Source of the DNA: Chitinophaga pinensis
GTDB taxonomy: Bacteria > Bacteroidota > Bacteroidia > Chitinophagales > Chitinophagaceae
DNA length: 64,000 bases
Assembly (NCBI RefSeq): GCF_007896845.1
Contig: NZ_VOHS01000007.1
Coordinates: 202,547-266,546, forward strand
Direction: 5' to 3'
The notes beneath the pieces are model-generated. The model had not been told where the DNA came from. It made no database searches and saw only the letters and a list, made by a program, of their open reading frames with translations. This document shows positions 8,994-20,900 of this stretch, one piece after another (position 1 is the first letter of the stretch; the number at the start of each line of letters is the position of its first letter). Made by a program: the position numbers and the translations under genes.

Positions 8994-10103
8994 ATGAAAG
9001 TATTTATTAAATCCGCAGCAGCTGCGATGTTTGTGATCAGTGCTGCTTTATCCGCGAATGCGCAATCATATATTCAGGATCAGACTACGAGTGCACAGAA
9101 TGCCAATTTCTGGATTTCCGGGTACGGAAAAACCAGTAATGGACTATGGCTGGCGAAGGACGGTGCTGATGTGGCTATTACGGGTATCCGTATTACCAAC
9201 TTCGCTGAGACGCGCGGGGCTAACTTTCAGCTGACCAATGGGTCTACACCCGGACTGGCAACATGGGTCCATGATGGTACTACCTGGGTGGAACGCATGA
9301 GAATTGCTTCCAACGGTTGGGTGGGAATAGGTACCACTACGCCCGGTGATCTGTTTGAAGTGAAAGGCGCTGTTGGTAGTATGAGATTTTCCAAAGATGG
9401 TAATGGTATTTCTTTCAACAGACCGAATGCAAACTATATCGTTGCAAATAACCCCGGTGGTTTCTTCATCTTCCAGACCGGTGGAGGGAACGAGCGTATG
9501 CGTATAGATAGTACCGGTAACGTGGGGTTCGGCGTTACGGTGCCGGTTGCGAAGGTTGACATTGGTGGCCTTGGAGAGCCATTGAGAGTTTCCCGTACTG
9601 GTGCCGGTACATGGTCTATGACGCTTACTCCTGATCCGACGGGTGCAGGTAGTAGTTTGCATATGAATTCACTGACATTGGCGAACAGAACATCTACCGG
9701 CGACTTTGCTATCGCTACGCAGTCAACCGGGCAACCGACATTTGTTGTTAAACAGAATGGTAATGTTGGTATCGGCACCACAGATCCCAAGGCTTATAAG
9801 CTCGCTGTAGAAGGAACTATCGGCGCCAGAAAGATAAAGGTGACACAACAGGTTGGCTGGGCCGACTTTGTATTTGAACCAGATTATAAACTCCCCTCTT
9901 TATCTGAAGTGGAACAATTCATTATTGCACATAAACACCTGCCGGATGTACCTTCTGCCAAAGAAGTGGCTAAAGAGGGTGTAGATCTTGGTGAAATGAA
10001 TAAGATCCTGTTGCAGAAAATAGAAGAACTGACACTGCATATGATCGAGCTGCAGAAAGAGGTGAAAGAGCTGAAGGCTGTTGCAGGAAAAGAAGCTAAA
10101 TAG
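8994..10103 (+). CDS. Exported tail-fibre/endosialidase-chaperone-like surface protein
   Basis: 369 residues with a signal peptide (MKVFIKSAAAAMFVISAALSANAQ). The body carries the recurring motif R-M-R-I-x-S-x-G-N-V-G-I-G-T-T-x-P (near residues 101, 165 and 255), which forms trimeric beta structures in phage tail fibres and bacterial surface proteins. The C-terminal 100 residues (WADFVFEPDYKLPSL, IIAHKHLPDVPSA) match a conserved Bacteroidota C-terminal module related to the S74 intramolecular chaperone. A final heptad-rich coiled coil (KILLQKIEELTLHMIELQ) would drive trimerisation. It stands alone with its own terminator. No phage genes are nearby, so it is more likely a host surface fibre. 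The partner is unknown. Confidence 0.75.
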   Translation: MKVFIKSAAAAMFVISAALSANAQSYIQDQTTSAQNANFWISGYGKTSNGLWLAKDGADVAITGIRITNFAETRGANFQLTNGSTPGLATWVHDGTTWVERMRIASNGWVGIGTTTPGDLFEVKGAVGSMRFSKDGNGISFNRPNANYIVANNPGGFFIFQTGGGNERMRIDSTGNVGFGVTVPVAKVDIGGLGEPLRVSRTGAGTWSMTLTPDPTGAGSSLHMNSLTLANRTSTGDFAIATQSTGQPTFVVKQNGNVGIGTTDPKAYKLAVEGTIGARKIKVTQQVGWADFVFEPDYKLPSLSEVEQFIIAHKHLPDVPSAKEVAKEGVDLGEMNKILLQKIEELTLHMIELQKEVKELKAVAGKEAK

Positions 10104-10149
10104 ACATTAAAATGCGCCAGCCGGCGCTGTCAGGTTAATATAGTTGAAC

Positions 10150-10179
10150 AAGCCGTCTCTATCTGTAAGGAGACGGCTT
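10150..10179. terminator. Bidirectional terminator between converging genes
   Basis: AAGCCGTCTC and GAGACGGCTT pair perfectly around an 11-base loop. It lies between the tail-fibre-like gene and the convergent DNA polymerase IV gene and has T-rich flanks. Confidence 0.8.
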
Positions 10180-10219
10180 TGTTGTGTACACTAAGTTTAT
10201 TCGGGCAGCATTGAGCTGG

Positions 10220-11337
10220 TTAAGGCAGTTCGTCAAACAGTGATAATTGTATCGTATTATCCGGCCGGTTATTGACCGGAACAATCTCCCCAAAATTAGA
10301 CAGAGATATTCCCAATAAGCGTACTGGTTTGTCTTCTGGTTCAGTTGCCAGCAATAGCTGTTTCGCGGTTTCCAGTATCTTCTCCAGATCACCGACAGGA
10401 AAAGGGAAGGACTGATTACGGGTGATCTGCCTGAAATCGCTGTATTTGATCTTTAAAGTAACCGTTCTGCCTTTCAGCCCATATCGTTTTAATCGTTCGT
10501 ATACCGTTACTGCAATCTTTTCCAGTTCTGCATTCATCTCTTCCGTGCGCGTCAGGTCATAAGGGAAGGTATCTTCTGCGCCGAGAGATTTTGTTTCGCG
10601 ATGTGGTTGTATTTCCCGTTCGTCAATGCCTCTGACAATCCTGTAATAGAATGCGCCTACTTTCCCGAAGTGCGTTTTCAGGTCATTTTCAGATAAGCGT
10701 TTCAGGTCTGCGCCGGTGTGCAGGCCCATTCGTTTCATCTTTTCTGCTGTGACTTTCCCTACACCAAAGAACTTCTCAACCGGTAATTTTTCCATGAAGG
10801 ATTCAATGGAAGAAGGACCGATGAAGGTGAGTCCGTCGGGCTTATTCAGATCGGAAGCAATCTTTGCGACGAACTTATTCACAGATACGCCTGCGGAAGC
10901 GGTGAGCTGTAATTCGTCTTTAATAGCCTGTTTGATGAGTTTTGCAATTTCGATGGCTGAACCGATCTGTTGTTTGTCTTCGGTGACATCCAGAAATGCT
11001 TCATCCAGAGAGAGAGGTTCAATGATATCGGTATGGCGGGAAAATATCTCCCGTATTTTGCGGGAGGCTTCTTTATAGACATCGAATCTTGGTCTGATGA
11101 AAATCAGTTCAGGACAAAGCTGTAAAGCTCTTTTGGAGGGCATGGCAGAGCGAACGCCAAACTTACGCGCTTCATAGCTCGCTGTTGCGACCACGCCACC
11201 TCTACCTTCGGGAGATCCACCTACTGCTATTGCTTTACCGCGATAATCAGGGTTGTCACGTTGTTCTACAGACGCATAAATGCATCCATGTCAATATGAA
11301 TGATCTTCCGTAGTTTCTTATTTGTTTCACTCTCCAT
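10220..11337 (-). pseudogene. dinB: DNA polymerase IV, broken by a one-base deletion near the start
   Basis: From the ATG at 11337 the protein reads MESETNKKLRKIIHIDMDAF and then hits a stop at 11266. Adding one T to the TTT at 11278-11280 restores the family sequence DAFYASVEQRDNPDYRGKAIA and joins it to the long downstream frame. That frame covers the palm, fingers, helix-hairpin-helix (VEKFFGVGKVTAEKM) and little finger, ending in the clamp-binding motif QLSLFDELP. Y-family polymerases bypass DNA lesions. The break falls exactly in the first catalytic motif (DMDAF), so a product started at the internal GTG (11194) would lack a catalytic aspartate. The photolyase gene ends 26 bases upstream, so the two probably form a DNA-repair operon. 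A sequencing error is as likely as real loss. Confidence 0.9.
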
Positions 11338-11363
11338 GTTAGCCGTAGATCTACAAAGCTACG

Positions 11364-12835
11364 TCAGTTTACCGAGGAATTGTTCTGCGTGGTGCAGGTG
11401 TGATTTAACACCTGTTTATCCATTTTATCCAGCATATTTACCAGCATACCCAGCCTTTGATTGTCTCCAGAAAATCCCTGTGCTGGTGCATGAAGCGCCA
11501 GAAAAGCCCATCCCATACCTGACACCAGTCCCCTTTCGGATAGTTGCTCATCTTCAGCACATAATTGCTGCTGCTGATATATGGTTTTGTGCTCATCAGT
11601 CCTCCATCAGCAAACTGACTCATCCCATATACATTGGGCACCATCACCCAGTCATATGCGTCGATATATAATTCCATGAACCACTGATAAATGGCATCGG
11701 GATCCAGTTCGCAGAGTAACATAAAATTGCCCAATATCATGAGTCGTTCTATGTGATGCGTGTATCCGTGTCTGAGTAATTTATGAATGGTCTGGTCTAT
11801 GGGAGGAATGCCGGTATCACCGGTATAAAAACTATCGGGCATTGGACGTTTGTGATCCCAGAAATTAGTCGTGCGTTGCCTGCTGCCTTCCCTTCTGTAC
11901 AGTATTCTGATAAACTCCCGCCAGCCGAGAATCTGCCTGATAAATCCTTCCAGTGAGTTCAGGGGTATTTTGTATGCAGGCGCCATGGTGATGGCTTTTT
12001 CCAATATCTGCATGGGCATCAGCAGACCGATATTCAAAGCCGGCGTCAACATGCTGTGATACAGGATGCTTTCCGTCTGAACGATCGCGTCTTCATAAAT
12101 ACCAAATTTATGGAAACGTTCTTCGATGAATTGTTCCAGCCAATGTTCTGCCTGTTGGTGTGTAACGGGATAGCGGCATGTTGCTGCATTTCCGGGGTTG
12201 TTTTTATAATGTGTCTGTACGTAGTCAATAGCTTCTTTTAAATACTTACCGGCTGAGGGGTAACGGATATCAGGAATACTTTCTCCTTTGGGGATCTTTT
12301 CCCGGTTATCTGCATCAAAGCTCCAGTGGCCGCCCACAGGTCCTTTGTGATCAATGAGTATCTGATGGGTTTTGCGCTGGTGAATGTAGAAGTCCTGCAT
12401 GAAATAGCGCTTCCGCTTGTCGAAGAAATCGGTCACCTCATCCGGACGATTGATGAAACCGGGATTGGTGTAAATGCGGGGTACCATATTATGCTGTCTG
12501 CAGTATCTGTTGATACGTCGTTCCAGCAGATAATCGTCGGTTTCTGCATAGTGCAGTTCGTATACTTTTTTGCCGTGCAGCCATTTAATGAGTGCAGCTA
12601 CTGTCGCATGTTTATCTGTGCTGTCGATGTAACTGACCTGATAACCCTTCTGCTCGAGGAAGTGCCGGTAATACTGCATACTGGCCCGGTGTAAGGTGAG
12701 CTTATGTTGGTGAAAAGGATATTGTGTGAAATAAAGCGCTTCTTCCACGAGGTATACCTGTCTGCTTTTGTCCAGAGCCGGATGTTGTTTGTACAACTGG
12801 TGTGGAAATATCAATGTGACCGCTTCCTGTGACAT
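11364..12835 (-). pseudogene. Deoxyribodipyrimidine photolyase-related (FeS-BCP/cryptochrome) protein, C terminus frameshifted
   Basis: The open frame runs from 12835 to a TAA at 11438. The family sequence continues in another frame: adding one A at about 11461 changes the end ETIKGWVCW to ETNQRLGMLVNMLDKM and extends to a TGA at 11364. The N-terminal Rossmann antenna domain (VTLIFPHQLYKQ) and the C-terminal FAD domain (DAYDWVMVPNVYGMSQFADGG, TKPYISSSNYVLKMS) are characteristic of bacterial (6-4) photolyases with an iron-sulphur cluster. Cysteines in LLCELDP and GDWCQVW are candidate cluster ligands; I cannot assign all four. It would use light to repair UV photoproducts. The polymerase IV gene lies 26 bases downstream on the same strand. 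Confidence 0.88.
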
Positions 12836-12991
12836 ATGGGGTTATTTAAAACAAGAGCAGCAAAGAACATACCCTTTCCCGATAGGGAGACAATCGCCAA
12901 AAAAATGTTAAAGTGGTCTCTTCATTTATGGAAAGAACGAATTTACTGCATCATACCGAAAACATTCATTTACCCTAAATTCTATTTTGCT

Positions 12992-14376
12992 ATGCAGTAT
13001 GCCTTACTTTTCCTTGCAAGTTTATCAATACCTGTGTGGCTGAGCTCCGGTGTGGGGTTCTCCGGTCGTCGTACGGAGAAAATAGCTTCCGCGCTGACAG
13101 ATGATAAAAGGTCATCGATTGGTATGTAAAGCCGGGTAACAATTGGGTATATCAGAATGGCAGCGGCGATTGCTATCTGTATGTCAATATCAAAAGTGGG
13201 GAAGGAGAGGCTACTAAACCAAGGGTGCCGCTGAATATATCACTGGTACTGGACAGAAGTGGCTCTATGAGTGGTGAGAAGATCAGGTATGCCAGACAGG
13301 CGGCTAAGTTCCTGATAGACCAGCTGAATAGCGCAGATCATTTGTCGATCGTCAACTATGATGACCGGGTAGAGGTGACAAGTCCCTCTCAGGCGGTTAA
13401 GAATAAAGAGGCCTTGAAAGCATCCATCGATAAGATCAACGACCGTGGTTCCACTAATCTTAGCGGTGGTATGCTGGAAGGATATACACAAGTAAAAAGT
13501 ACCCGCAAAGAGGGGTATGTGAACAGGGTACTGTTGCTGACAGACGGATTGGCCAATCAGGGGATTACCGATCCGCAGGCACTGAAAAGACTGGCAGAGA
13601 ACAAGTATAAGGAGGAGGGGATTGCGTTATCCACATTTGGTGTGGGAGCGGACTATAACGAAGACCTGCTGACCATGCTGGCTGAAAACGGAAGGGCGAA
13701 CTATTACTTTATCGACAGTCCGGATAAGATCCCGCAGATATTCGCCAGTGAGTTAAAAGGGCTCTTAAGTGTAGTGGCACAGAACGCATGGGCGGAGATC
13801 AGTATTCCACAGGATATGGAATGTACTTATGTGTATGGTTATCCTTATGAAGTGAAGGGAGGGAAGGTACTGGTCCGTTTTAATGACCTCTATGCGAACG
13901 ATGAAAAAGCCATCCTGATCAAGCTGAGAAGTAAAGGAACGTATACCACCAATCTGCGTTTTGATTGTACACTGGGTTATACAAATGTTTCCTCATTTGA
14001 ACAGGTAAAAGAAAGCAAACCGGTGCAGATAAAGATCACCAACGATAAGGAACTGGTAGCAAAAGGAGAAGATAAGGAAGTACAGGAAATGCTGGCGCTG
14101 TTTGAATCTACCCAGAGCTTTGATGATATCATGGCCGATGTGGATAAAGGTGAGTACGATGCTGCCCGTAAAAAAGGACAGGCAGCCGTAAATGTGCTGA
14201 AGGAGAAGCAGCTGCGGTATAATTCTCCTAAACTACAGGAGCAGGTGACTAAAATGTCATCATACGTACAACAGATGGATTCTGTACGGGTGATGCGGGA
14301 GTCTGATAAGAGTATGTATCAGAAGATGAATAAGTCTTCCAACTACAACGTGAAAAAGATGAAGAGTATTAAATAA
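12992..14376 (+). pseudogene. Exported von Willebrand factor type A protein, one-base frameshift near N terminus
   Basis: The signal-peptide start (MQYALLFLASLSIPVWLSS at 12992) is out of frame with the main body. Adding one A to the AAAA run at 13106-13109 joins SALTDDKK to VIDWYVKPGNNWVYQNG and the VWA domain. The metal-ion adhesion site is intact (LDRSGSMSGE, DRGSTNLSG, LLTDGLANQG). About 460 residues in all, with a C-terminal charged helical part (YDAARKKGQAAVNVLKEKQ). It resembles YfbK-type secreted VWA proteins. Its ligand is unknown. The GTG at 13225 gives a shorter product lacking the export signal and is probably not the real start. Confidence 0.82.
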
Positions 14377-14398
14377 TAACGGTCACCATCAATAAGAG

Positions 14399-14425
14399 AA
14401 CGCCTGATCATTATGATCAGGCGTT
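14399..14425. terminator. Terminator between VWA and DinB-fold genes
   Basis: AACGCCTGATCA and TGATCAGGCGTT pair perfectly around a TTA loop, between convergent genes. Confidence 0.75.
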
Positions 14426-14487
14426 GCTGTCTTATTTACTGTAGTGCTTAGTCTACCATAACGAGCACCTACACGATAATACTTACT

Positions 14488-15000
14488 TTATGCTTTCTCC
14501 AGTACTTCGAATTGTTCATCTGCACTTGGACCATAGCTACCCGGAATCGGAACGTCCAGCAGGCGGAGGTATACACCTAATTGCGCTCTGTGGTGTACGA
14601 TCTGGGAATAGCTGATACGGATGAATTCAGCTTTGGTGGATTTGCTATAGATATCTTCACCATTTCTGAGGATCCATTGTTCATCCAGTTCAGGCAGCTG
14701 TGCTTTAGCCAGTCTTGCTTTTCCTGCAGCCAAAGTTTCTTCAAAATAGGCTAATAATTCTTTTACGTTGTTGATCACTTTAGGATCGTAAGGAGCAGTA
14801 GCGAAGTCCAGTTCCTCTGTATCCAGCACCATGTTTACCCAACCCGGGAGTTCGCCGATGTGTGTAGCCAGTCTGATCACAGACATGCTCTTTGGGTGCG
14901 GCTGCCAGTTGAACTTGTCTTCAGGAATAATGGAAAGCATCTTACGGGTGGTTTGTGCTTCCTGTTCCATTTCTTTAAGGAGAGATTGAATGATTTCCAT
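14488..15000 (-). CDS. DinB-fold family protein
   Basis: 170 residues from the ATG at 15000 (MEIIQSLLKEMEQEAQ). An upstream in-frame ATG adds 17 residues that look non-native. Candidate metal-binding histidines are in LATHIGELPGW and QIVHHRAQLGVYLR, as expected for DinB/YfiT-like four-helix proteins. The family includes thiol-dependent transferases; the substrate here is unknown. It lies 90 bases downstream of the end of the large Kelch-winged-helix regulator on the same strand and could be read through from it. Confidence 0.85.
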   Translation of the reverse strand: MEIIQSLLKEMEQEAQTTRKMLSIIPEDKFNWQPHPKSMSVIRLATHIGELPGWVNMVLDTEELDFATAPYDPKVINNVKELLAYFEETLAAGKARLAKAQLPELDEQWILRNGEDIYSKSTKAEFIRISYSQIVHHRAQLGVYLRLLDVPIPGSYGPSADEQFEVLEKA

Positions 15001-15090
15001 GATTGCGTTGTTTTGTGATTCTGAAACAAAGTAACAGCTGCCTTGTGACAACCCTATGTCAGTAGCCTGTCAACAAACTGAAAATTTTTT

Positions 15091-17657
15091 CTAATCTACC
15101 AGCAACGCCTGATATTCTTTCTCAAAAGACTCTCCATAAATGTGTTCATATTCCTTTGCAAAACTGTTATAAACCGCTCTGGCGGCTGCATGTTGTCTGA
15201 GGGCAACCAGTGCCCTGCATTTAAACATGACAGCATCTTCGCTAAGCGGATCAAAGTTGAGGATGCTATTGGCGATAGCGATCAGTTGTCCGGGGCATAT
15301 TTATGTGTATTCCTCTGCAGCTGGTGCAGGAAAAGGGTGGTAATACCGGTAGAGATGTCTGACTTGAACTTATCCAGCCAACCGTATTCGGTTTCGGTCA
15401 GCAGGCCTCCCCGGGCAGTAAGGGTTACCAGTGTGGAGATCTGCTCGGGGATATCGGTAGCTGCCTTTTCAAAGTACTGTAAGAGGTCAATGCTGACCTG
15501 TTCATCATTGAAATAGAGCAGCCATTTGTCGTTAACCTTTTCCAGTGTATAGGGGCCGACTTTGTCAAGAAGGTTCTTCAGTTTGACAATGTTGACAGAG
15601 CGGTTATTTCTGGCATCTTTTCCTGAGCGTCCGGGCCAGAGCACTTCATTGATCCTGTCAGATGTAATCCCTTTTTTGTCGGGTATGCTATGCAGCAGGA
15701 GGAGCAGGAACAGTTCTTTCAGCAGGGGACTGAATAAACGGGTGATATTATTGCCTTCATTGTCCAGTACGGTGAATTGTCCAAATAGAAAGATAGCTGG
15801 TCCGGCAGGAGAAGCGACAAGCGTTGTTTCGGTGAGGTCTTTACTGATCGTCAGCATAAGCGGTACCGGCGTGACTATTGTCTGATCAGCCGGAGGAGGA
15901 GTAGACATAGAGGGGCCCATGGTGCGTCGCATACTGAATAAGATACCCAGACAGAATAACACACCGATGCCTGTTGACAGCCATAATACCCAATGACTGG
16001 CAGGCGTGGTCTCCTCCGGTGCGACAAGCAGGGCCGGTGGGAAAGGATGGTATAAATACGGATCTGGGTAACATGATTTTCAGGGGTATATAATACAACA
16101 GCGATTAGTTTTTGTGCTTTTTCGTAGTAAAACAGCTCGGCTCTTGACCGGATATCGAAATAGCGGAAGGGAATGGCGGATGCTAATGGTGTGTATGTTG
16201 GTTGGGTCAGGGAACCTTTGATCAGTTGCAGGGAAGACTGCATTTTGTCATTGGCGAAGGTCAGGGCATAATAGCTTTTTTCCTTTGTATCGATGACCAT
16301 GGAGTTGCCGAAAGCAAAAGGGTGTTCAGGTGCCGGCAATTCATATATTTTTTTGAAAGCCCCTGTTTTTGCATCAAAAAGGTTCAGGTCATAGAGGTTG
16401 TGAGGATTGAGCAGTTGATCGCCATTGACGCTGCCCCGGCCACCGATGATATAAGCGGAATCGCCGGCTGCAGTCGTACCGAGCGCCGCCTGATAGCGGG
16501 GTGTGTAGGTATCCCCACTGGTATTGAGTAGCTGCCATTGGCCGGTGGCGATGTTGTATCGTTGTACCTGATTGGTGTAGCGGTAGTTGCCATAACCGCC
16601 TATGACATAGATGGCACTGTCAAAGCCGGCGTAGAACCGGTTGGCATGCCAATACTTAGTAACGCTGTCATTGTCTACAGAGAGGTTCCATGTGTGATTG
16701 GCGGTGTTGTAGGTGCTGACCTTTTTCAGGTCGGTCAGGAAATTGTAGAGCCGATTACCGCCAAAGACGGACTGATTTCCGGCAGGCAGACCATGCGCCT
16801 GTGTCAGACTATCCGCACGCAGGAGGTTTTTGTTACAGTCATAGCGGAACATGGTATCGCGGGCACAGATATATAAGACCACTTTCTTTATCGAAGGCGA
16901 CACTGGCGTTGCCCATGGTGGTGAAGTCCGTTGCCTGTTGCCAGTTGCGATAGACGTGCGCCAGCCAGATCGGATGGTCTATTTCGGCTACCTGCTGATG
17001 GATAATGTCGGTGTCTTTATTGCCGGTATACTGGCGTAAGGGCCAGTGGTGTACGAGGGTCTCTTCCCGGTACAACTGAATGTCCCGTAGCCGCATAGGA
17101 GGGAGGTCAAAGGTCTGTGCCCGGTCATACCGGTTGGCGCCAAAATAGAGTCTCCATTCCTTTCCCGGTGTAAAATGCAGGGGGGCCTTGCCGACCACCT
17201 GACCGTTCATATGCAGGGTCAGGGAGTGCTGTAAATGATTCACATCCAATTGCAGCTGCTGCCAGTCATGAATGAAAGGAGCGGGTGCTGTCTTCAGGGA
17301 GATCCCTGAATATTCATCCCCGGCTATCAGTTCAAAGGACTGTGTACGGACATTATATACGAGATCAATATGCTGGTCTTTTTCATCGGTGAGACGAAAC
17401 ACATATCCGAAGTAAGAGGCAATATTGGGAATAAAAGAGATGTCGAATCTGAGGCTGAATTGTTTTCCGGCAACGAAAGGCTTATCGGGAAACATGTTCA
17501 TACCGGTCCTTGCATCCGGGTCTATATCCTTACTGGCGAATTCAAGTCCGTATTTTTCCTGGGCAAACAGCAACCCGGGCATTATAATTAACAATGCTAA
17601 TAATGTGTATCTATGGAGGCGTTTCTTCAATAAAATATGTTCACCGGCAACCCACAT
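15091..17657 (-). pseudogene. Membrane-spanning regulator: LamG-like + Kelch sensor, TM helix, winged helix, TPR-like; three frame breaks
   Basis: Four overlapping frames form one gene of about 855 codons. Order: signal peptide (LLALLIIMPGLLFAQ, 17657 end); LamG/concanavalin-like region with WRLYFGANRYDRAQ; Kelch repeats (AIYVIGGYGNYRYTNQVQRYN, SAYIIGGRG); one membrane helix (HWVLWLSTGIGVLFCLGILF); then a cytoplasmic OmpR-like winged helix (FGQFTVLDNEGNNITRLFSP, RSVNIVKLKNLLDKVG) and a helical end like the activator domain of SARP regulators. Breaks: about 16870 (an AT unit lost or one base gained), about 16048 (one base lost), and the C run at 15290 (one C lost). It would sense a glycan outside and bind DNA inside without phosphotransfer. 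It diverges from susC/susD/phosphatase, the likely target. DNA binding is inferred. Confidence 0.72.
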
Positions 17658-17908
17658 TGTTCCCTGTTTTGAGACAGCAAGTTATATTCTTTCTGCGCAA
17701 CGTAGTGTTAACTTTTCTTTAACAGTGACTATTTGGCTAAACTATAAACGAATGTTATTCAGTCTATTAATGTGTTAACATACATAGATTAATAAGATTA
17801 GTCAACCCCGTTAATCCCCTGTTAATGCCCCTGTTTATACCCCAGACCTTCCTTTGCGGGACATTAACGCTATTTCCAATTATTACAAACAATCACAACA
17901 GAAACATC
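17658..17908. promoter_or_regulatory. Divergent control region between the Kelch regulator and susC
   Basis: 251 bases. GTTAAC occurs at 17707-17712 and 17774-17779, 67 bases apart, with related TTTAAC and GTTAAT variants between and beyond. This would be the natural binding region for the divergently encoded regulator. Assignment of the motif is inference. Confidence 0.4.
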
Positions 17909-20900
17909 ATGAAAAGATGGTTATGCGTCCTCTTACTGACTTGTTGTGTTTTTAGCACTTATGCGCAATCGCGTATTGTTAAAGGCCGGGTCACTGACGA
18001 AACGGGGCAACCTGTGATCGGTGCAACAATTAAAGTATCGGGGACCACCAACGGGACGGGGACAGATGAAAAAGGTAATTTCCATCTGAACACAACTGAC
18101 AAACCTGTGCTGATCTTCAGCTCTATCGGGTACAGAACAGACACTTTACCGGTTACTACACAGTCAGACATTCATATGGTATTGCGTAGCAATGTAGCGG
18201 CGCTGAATGATGTGGTAGTAGTGGGGTATGGTACAACGAAAAAAGTAAACCTGACCGGTGCTGTATCACAGGTATCCGGAAAGGTGCTGGAAAACCGTCC
18301 TATTCCTAACCTGAGTCAGGGCCTGCAGGGGGTAATTCCCAACCTGAATCTGGTGATGGGAGATGGTAAGCCGATCCAGTCGCCGGCATTTAATATCCGC
18401 GGTACGACTTCCATTGGTCAGGGAGGTAATGCCCTTGTACTGATCGATGGAGTAGAAGGTGATCCGAGTATGCTGAATCCGGCGGATGTGGCCAGTATCT
18501 CTGTACTGAAAGACGCTTCCTCAGCTGCTATTTATGGCGCCAGAGCAGCTTTTGGTGTAGTGCTGATCACCACCAAAACACCTGTTAAAGACAAACTGAC
18601 GGTTAATTACTCTTCCAACTATTCTGTAAAGAAACCGACCACCGTACCTGATATGGTGACCAATGGTTATGAGTATGCGAAGAACTTCAATGAGGCGTGG
18701 TCTGCCTGGAATGACTATTCCCAGACGCCGCAGAATATCAACAAAACCCAGAAATTCTCACCTGCTTACCTCGAAGCACTGAAGGCGCACAACGATAATC
18801 CATCCCTGCCGAAGACGGAGCTGGACGGAGCGGTAACTATGTATATTATGGTAATACGGATTGGTATGGCCTGTTGTACAAGAACCGCACAACCGCGATG
18901 GATCAGAACCTGTCTGTATCCGGAAGCAGTGGGAAAGCAAGTTATGCCGTATCCGGCCGTTACTACGGACAAGACGGTCTGTTCCGTTTTAACTCGGATG
19001 ATTACAGCATGTACAACGTACGCGCTAAAGGTAATATCCAGCTGACCGACTGGTTACAGGTGTATAACAATACTGAATATTCCAGCAGGGAGTATCATAA
19101 CCCCCTGAACGTTGGTGAAGGTGGTGGCATCTGGAGAAACATGGCGGATGAGGCGCATCCTTCTTCTATGTTGTTCAATCCAGATGGTACACTGACTTAC
19201 ACGGCGGCTTACACAGTAGGCGATTTTGTATATGGCAAGAACGGTATTGATTTCAACCGTGCGTTATTCCGTAATACAACTGGTTTCATTGCCAACGTAT
19301 TCAAGAATAAGTTCAGACTCAGAGGAGACTTCACTTATCAGAGCATTGCAGATAAACAAAAACGTCTGCGTGTACAGGTGCCTTACAGTGCTGCGCCGGG
19401 CGTAGTAGCTTATGTGGGTACCGGTTACAATGACCTGATGATGAAAGACTCTACCAACAGGTATTTTGCCTCCAACGTGTATGGTGAGTATGAAAATACT
19501 TTTGCCGGCGGTCATTACCTGAAGGTACTGGGAGGTTTCAACTATGAGCAGGCCACTTATACCGGTCTGGCGGTAACAAGAAATGGTCTGATCTACAGTG
19601 ATGCAAAAGACCTGAACCTTGCACTGGGTAGCAACATTGTTACTGCTGGTGGTTATGAGAAATGGGCGATTCAGGGTGAGTTCTTCCGTGTGAACTATGG
19701 ATACAAAGATCGTTACTTACTGGAGGTAAATGGCCGGTATGACGGTTCTTCCAAATTTCCTTCCAATCAGCGTTATGCATTCTTCCCGTCTGTATCTGCA
19801 GGTTGGAGAGTATCGCAGGAATCTTTCTGGCATGTACCCTCTAAGATCATGTCTGACCTGAAGATCCGTGGTTCCTATGGTTCACTGGGTAATGGTAACA
19901 TCAACTCTTATGCTTTTCAGGAGCAGTTCCTGATTGCGCAATCCGGTCGTGTTATCAATGGTATCAGACCACAGACGACCAGTCAGCCGAATGTACTGCC
20001 AAATGGTCTTACATGGGAAACATCTACAACTACCAACGGTGGTATCGATATGGCATTCCTGAACAGCCGTCTGACAGCGAGCGGAGATGTTTATCTGCGC
20101 AGAACGACAGACATGTTCACTGTAGGCCAGACATTGCCGGCGGTATTTGGTACAGATGTACCTAAGGGAAACTATGCTAACCTGAAGACTATCGGATGGG
20201 AAGCGACTATCTCATGGAGAGATCAGTTCAAACTGGCTGACAAACCTTTCCATTATGGTATTACAGCGGTGATATCCGATTATACGGCGACTATCACAAA
20301 GTATAACAACACTAACAATAAGCTGTCTGATTATTATGCAGGTCAGAAGCTGGGAGAGATCTGGGGATATGAAAATGATGGCTACTGGACTGCACAGAAT
20401 GTTGGTCAGGCGAAAGCTGCACAGGCTTTATTCAAAGCGTCCAACAGTGGTACATGGTTACCGGGTGATATCAAATTCAAAGACCAGAATAATGATGGCG
20501 TCATAAACAATGGTGCAAATACTGTAGCTGATCATGGAGATATGAAGATCATCGGTAATTCTACACCACGTTACAGCTATGGCCTGACGCTGGATGCCAA
20601 CTGGAATAATTTCTTCTTCAGCACTTTCTTCCAGGGTGTTGGTAAACAGGATTGGTGGCCGGGTGCAGAATCAGATGTATTCTGGGGACAGTACAACAGA
20701 CCTTACAACTTTATGCCTAAGTCTCAGGTAGGAAAGATCTGGTCAGAGCAGAACCCGGATGCATACTTCCCACGTTACCGTGGTTATATCGCGCAGAATG
20801 GCTCCGGTGTATTGAATGCAAAGCAATCCAAATATCTGCAGAACGCGGCTTATATCCGTCTGAAGAATATTCAGGTAGGTTATAATCTGCCGAAGACATT

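Noticed and set aside
8994..10103. Prophage tail region
   Set aside because: No other phage genes in the surroundings, and the protein has a signal peptide.
11266..11290. Programmed ribosomal frameshift in the polymerase IV gene
   Set aside because: No slippery heptamer or downstream pseudoknot, and many unrelated genes in the window show the same kind of break.
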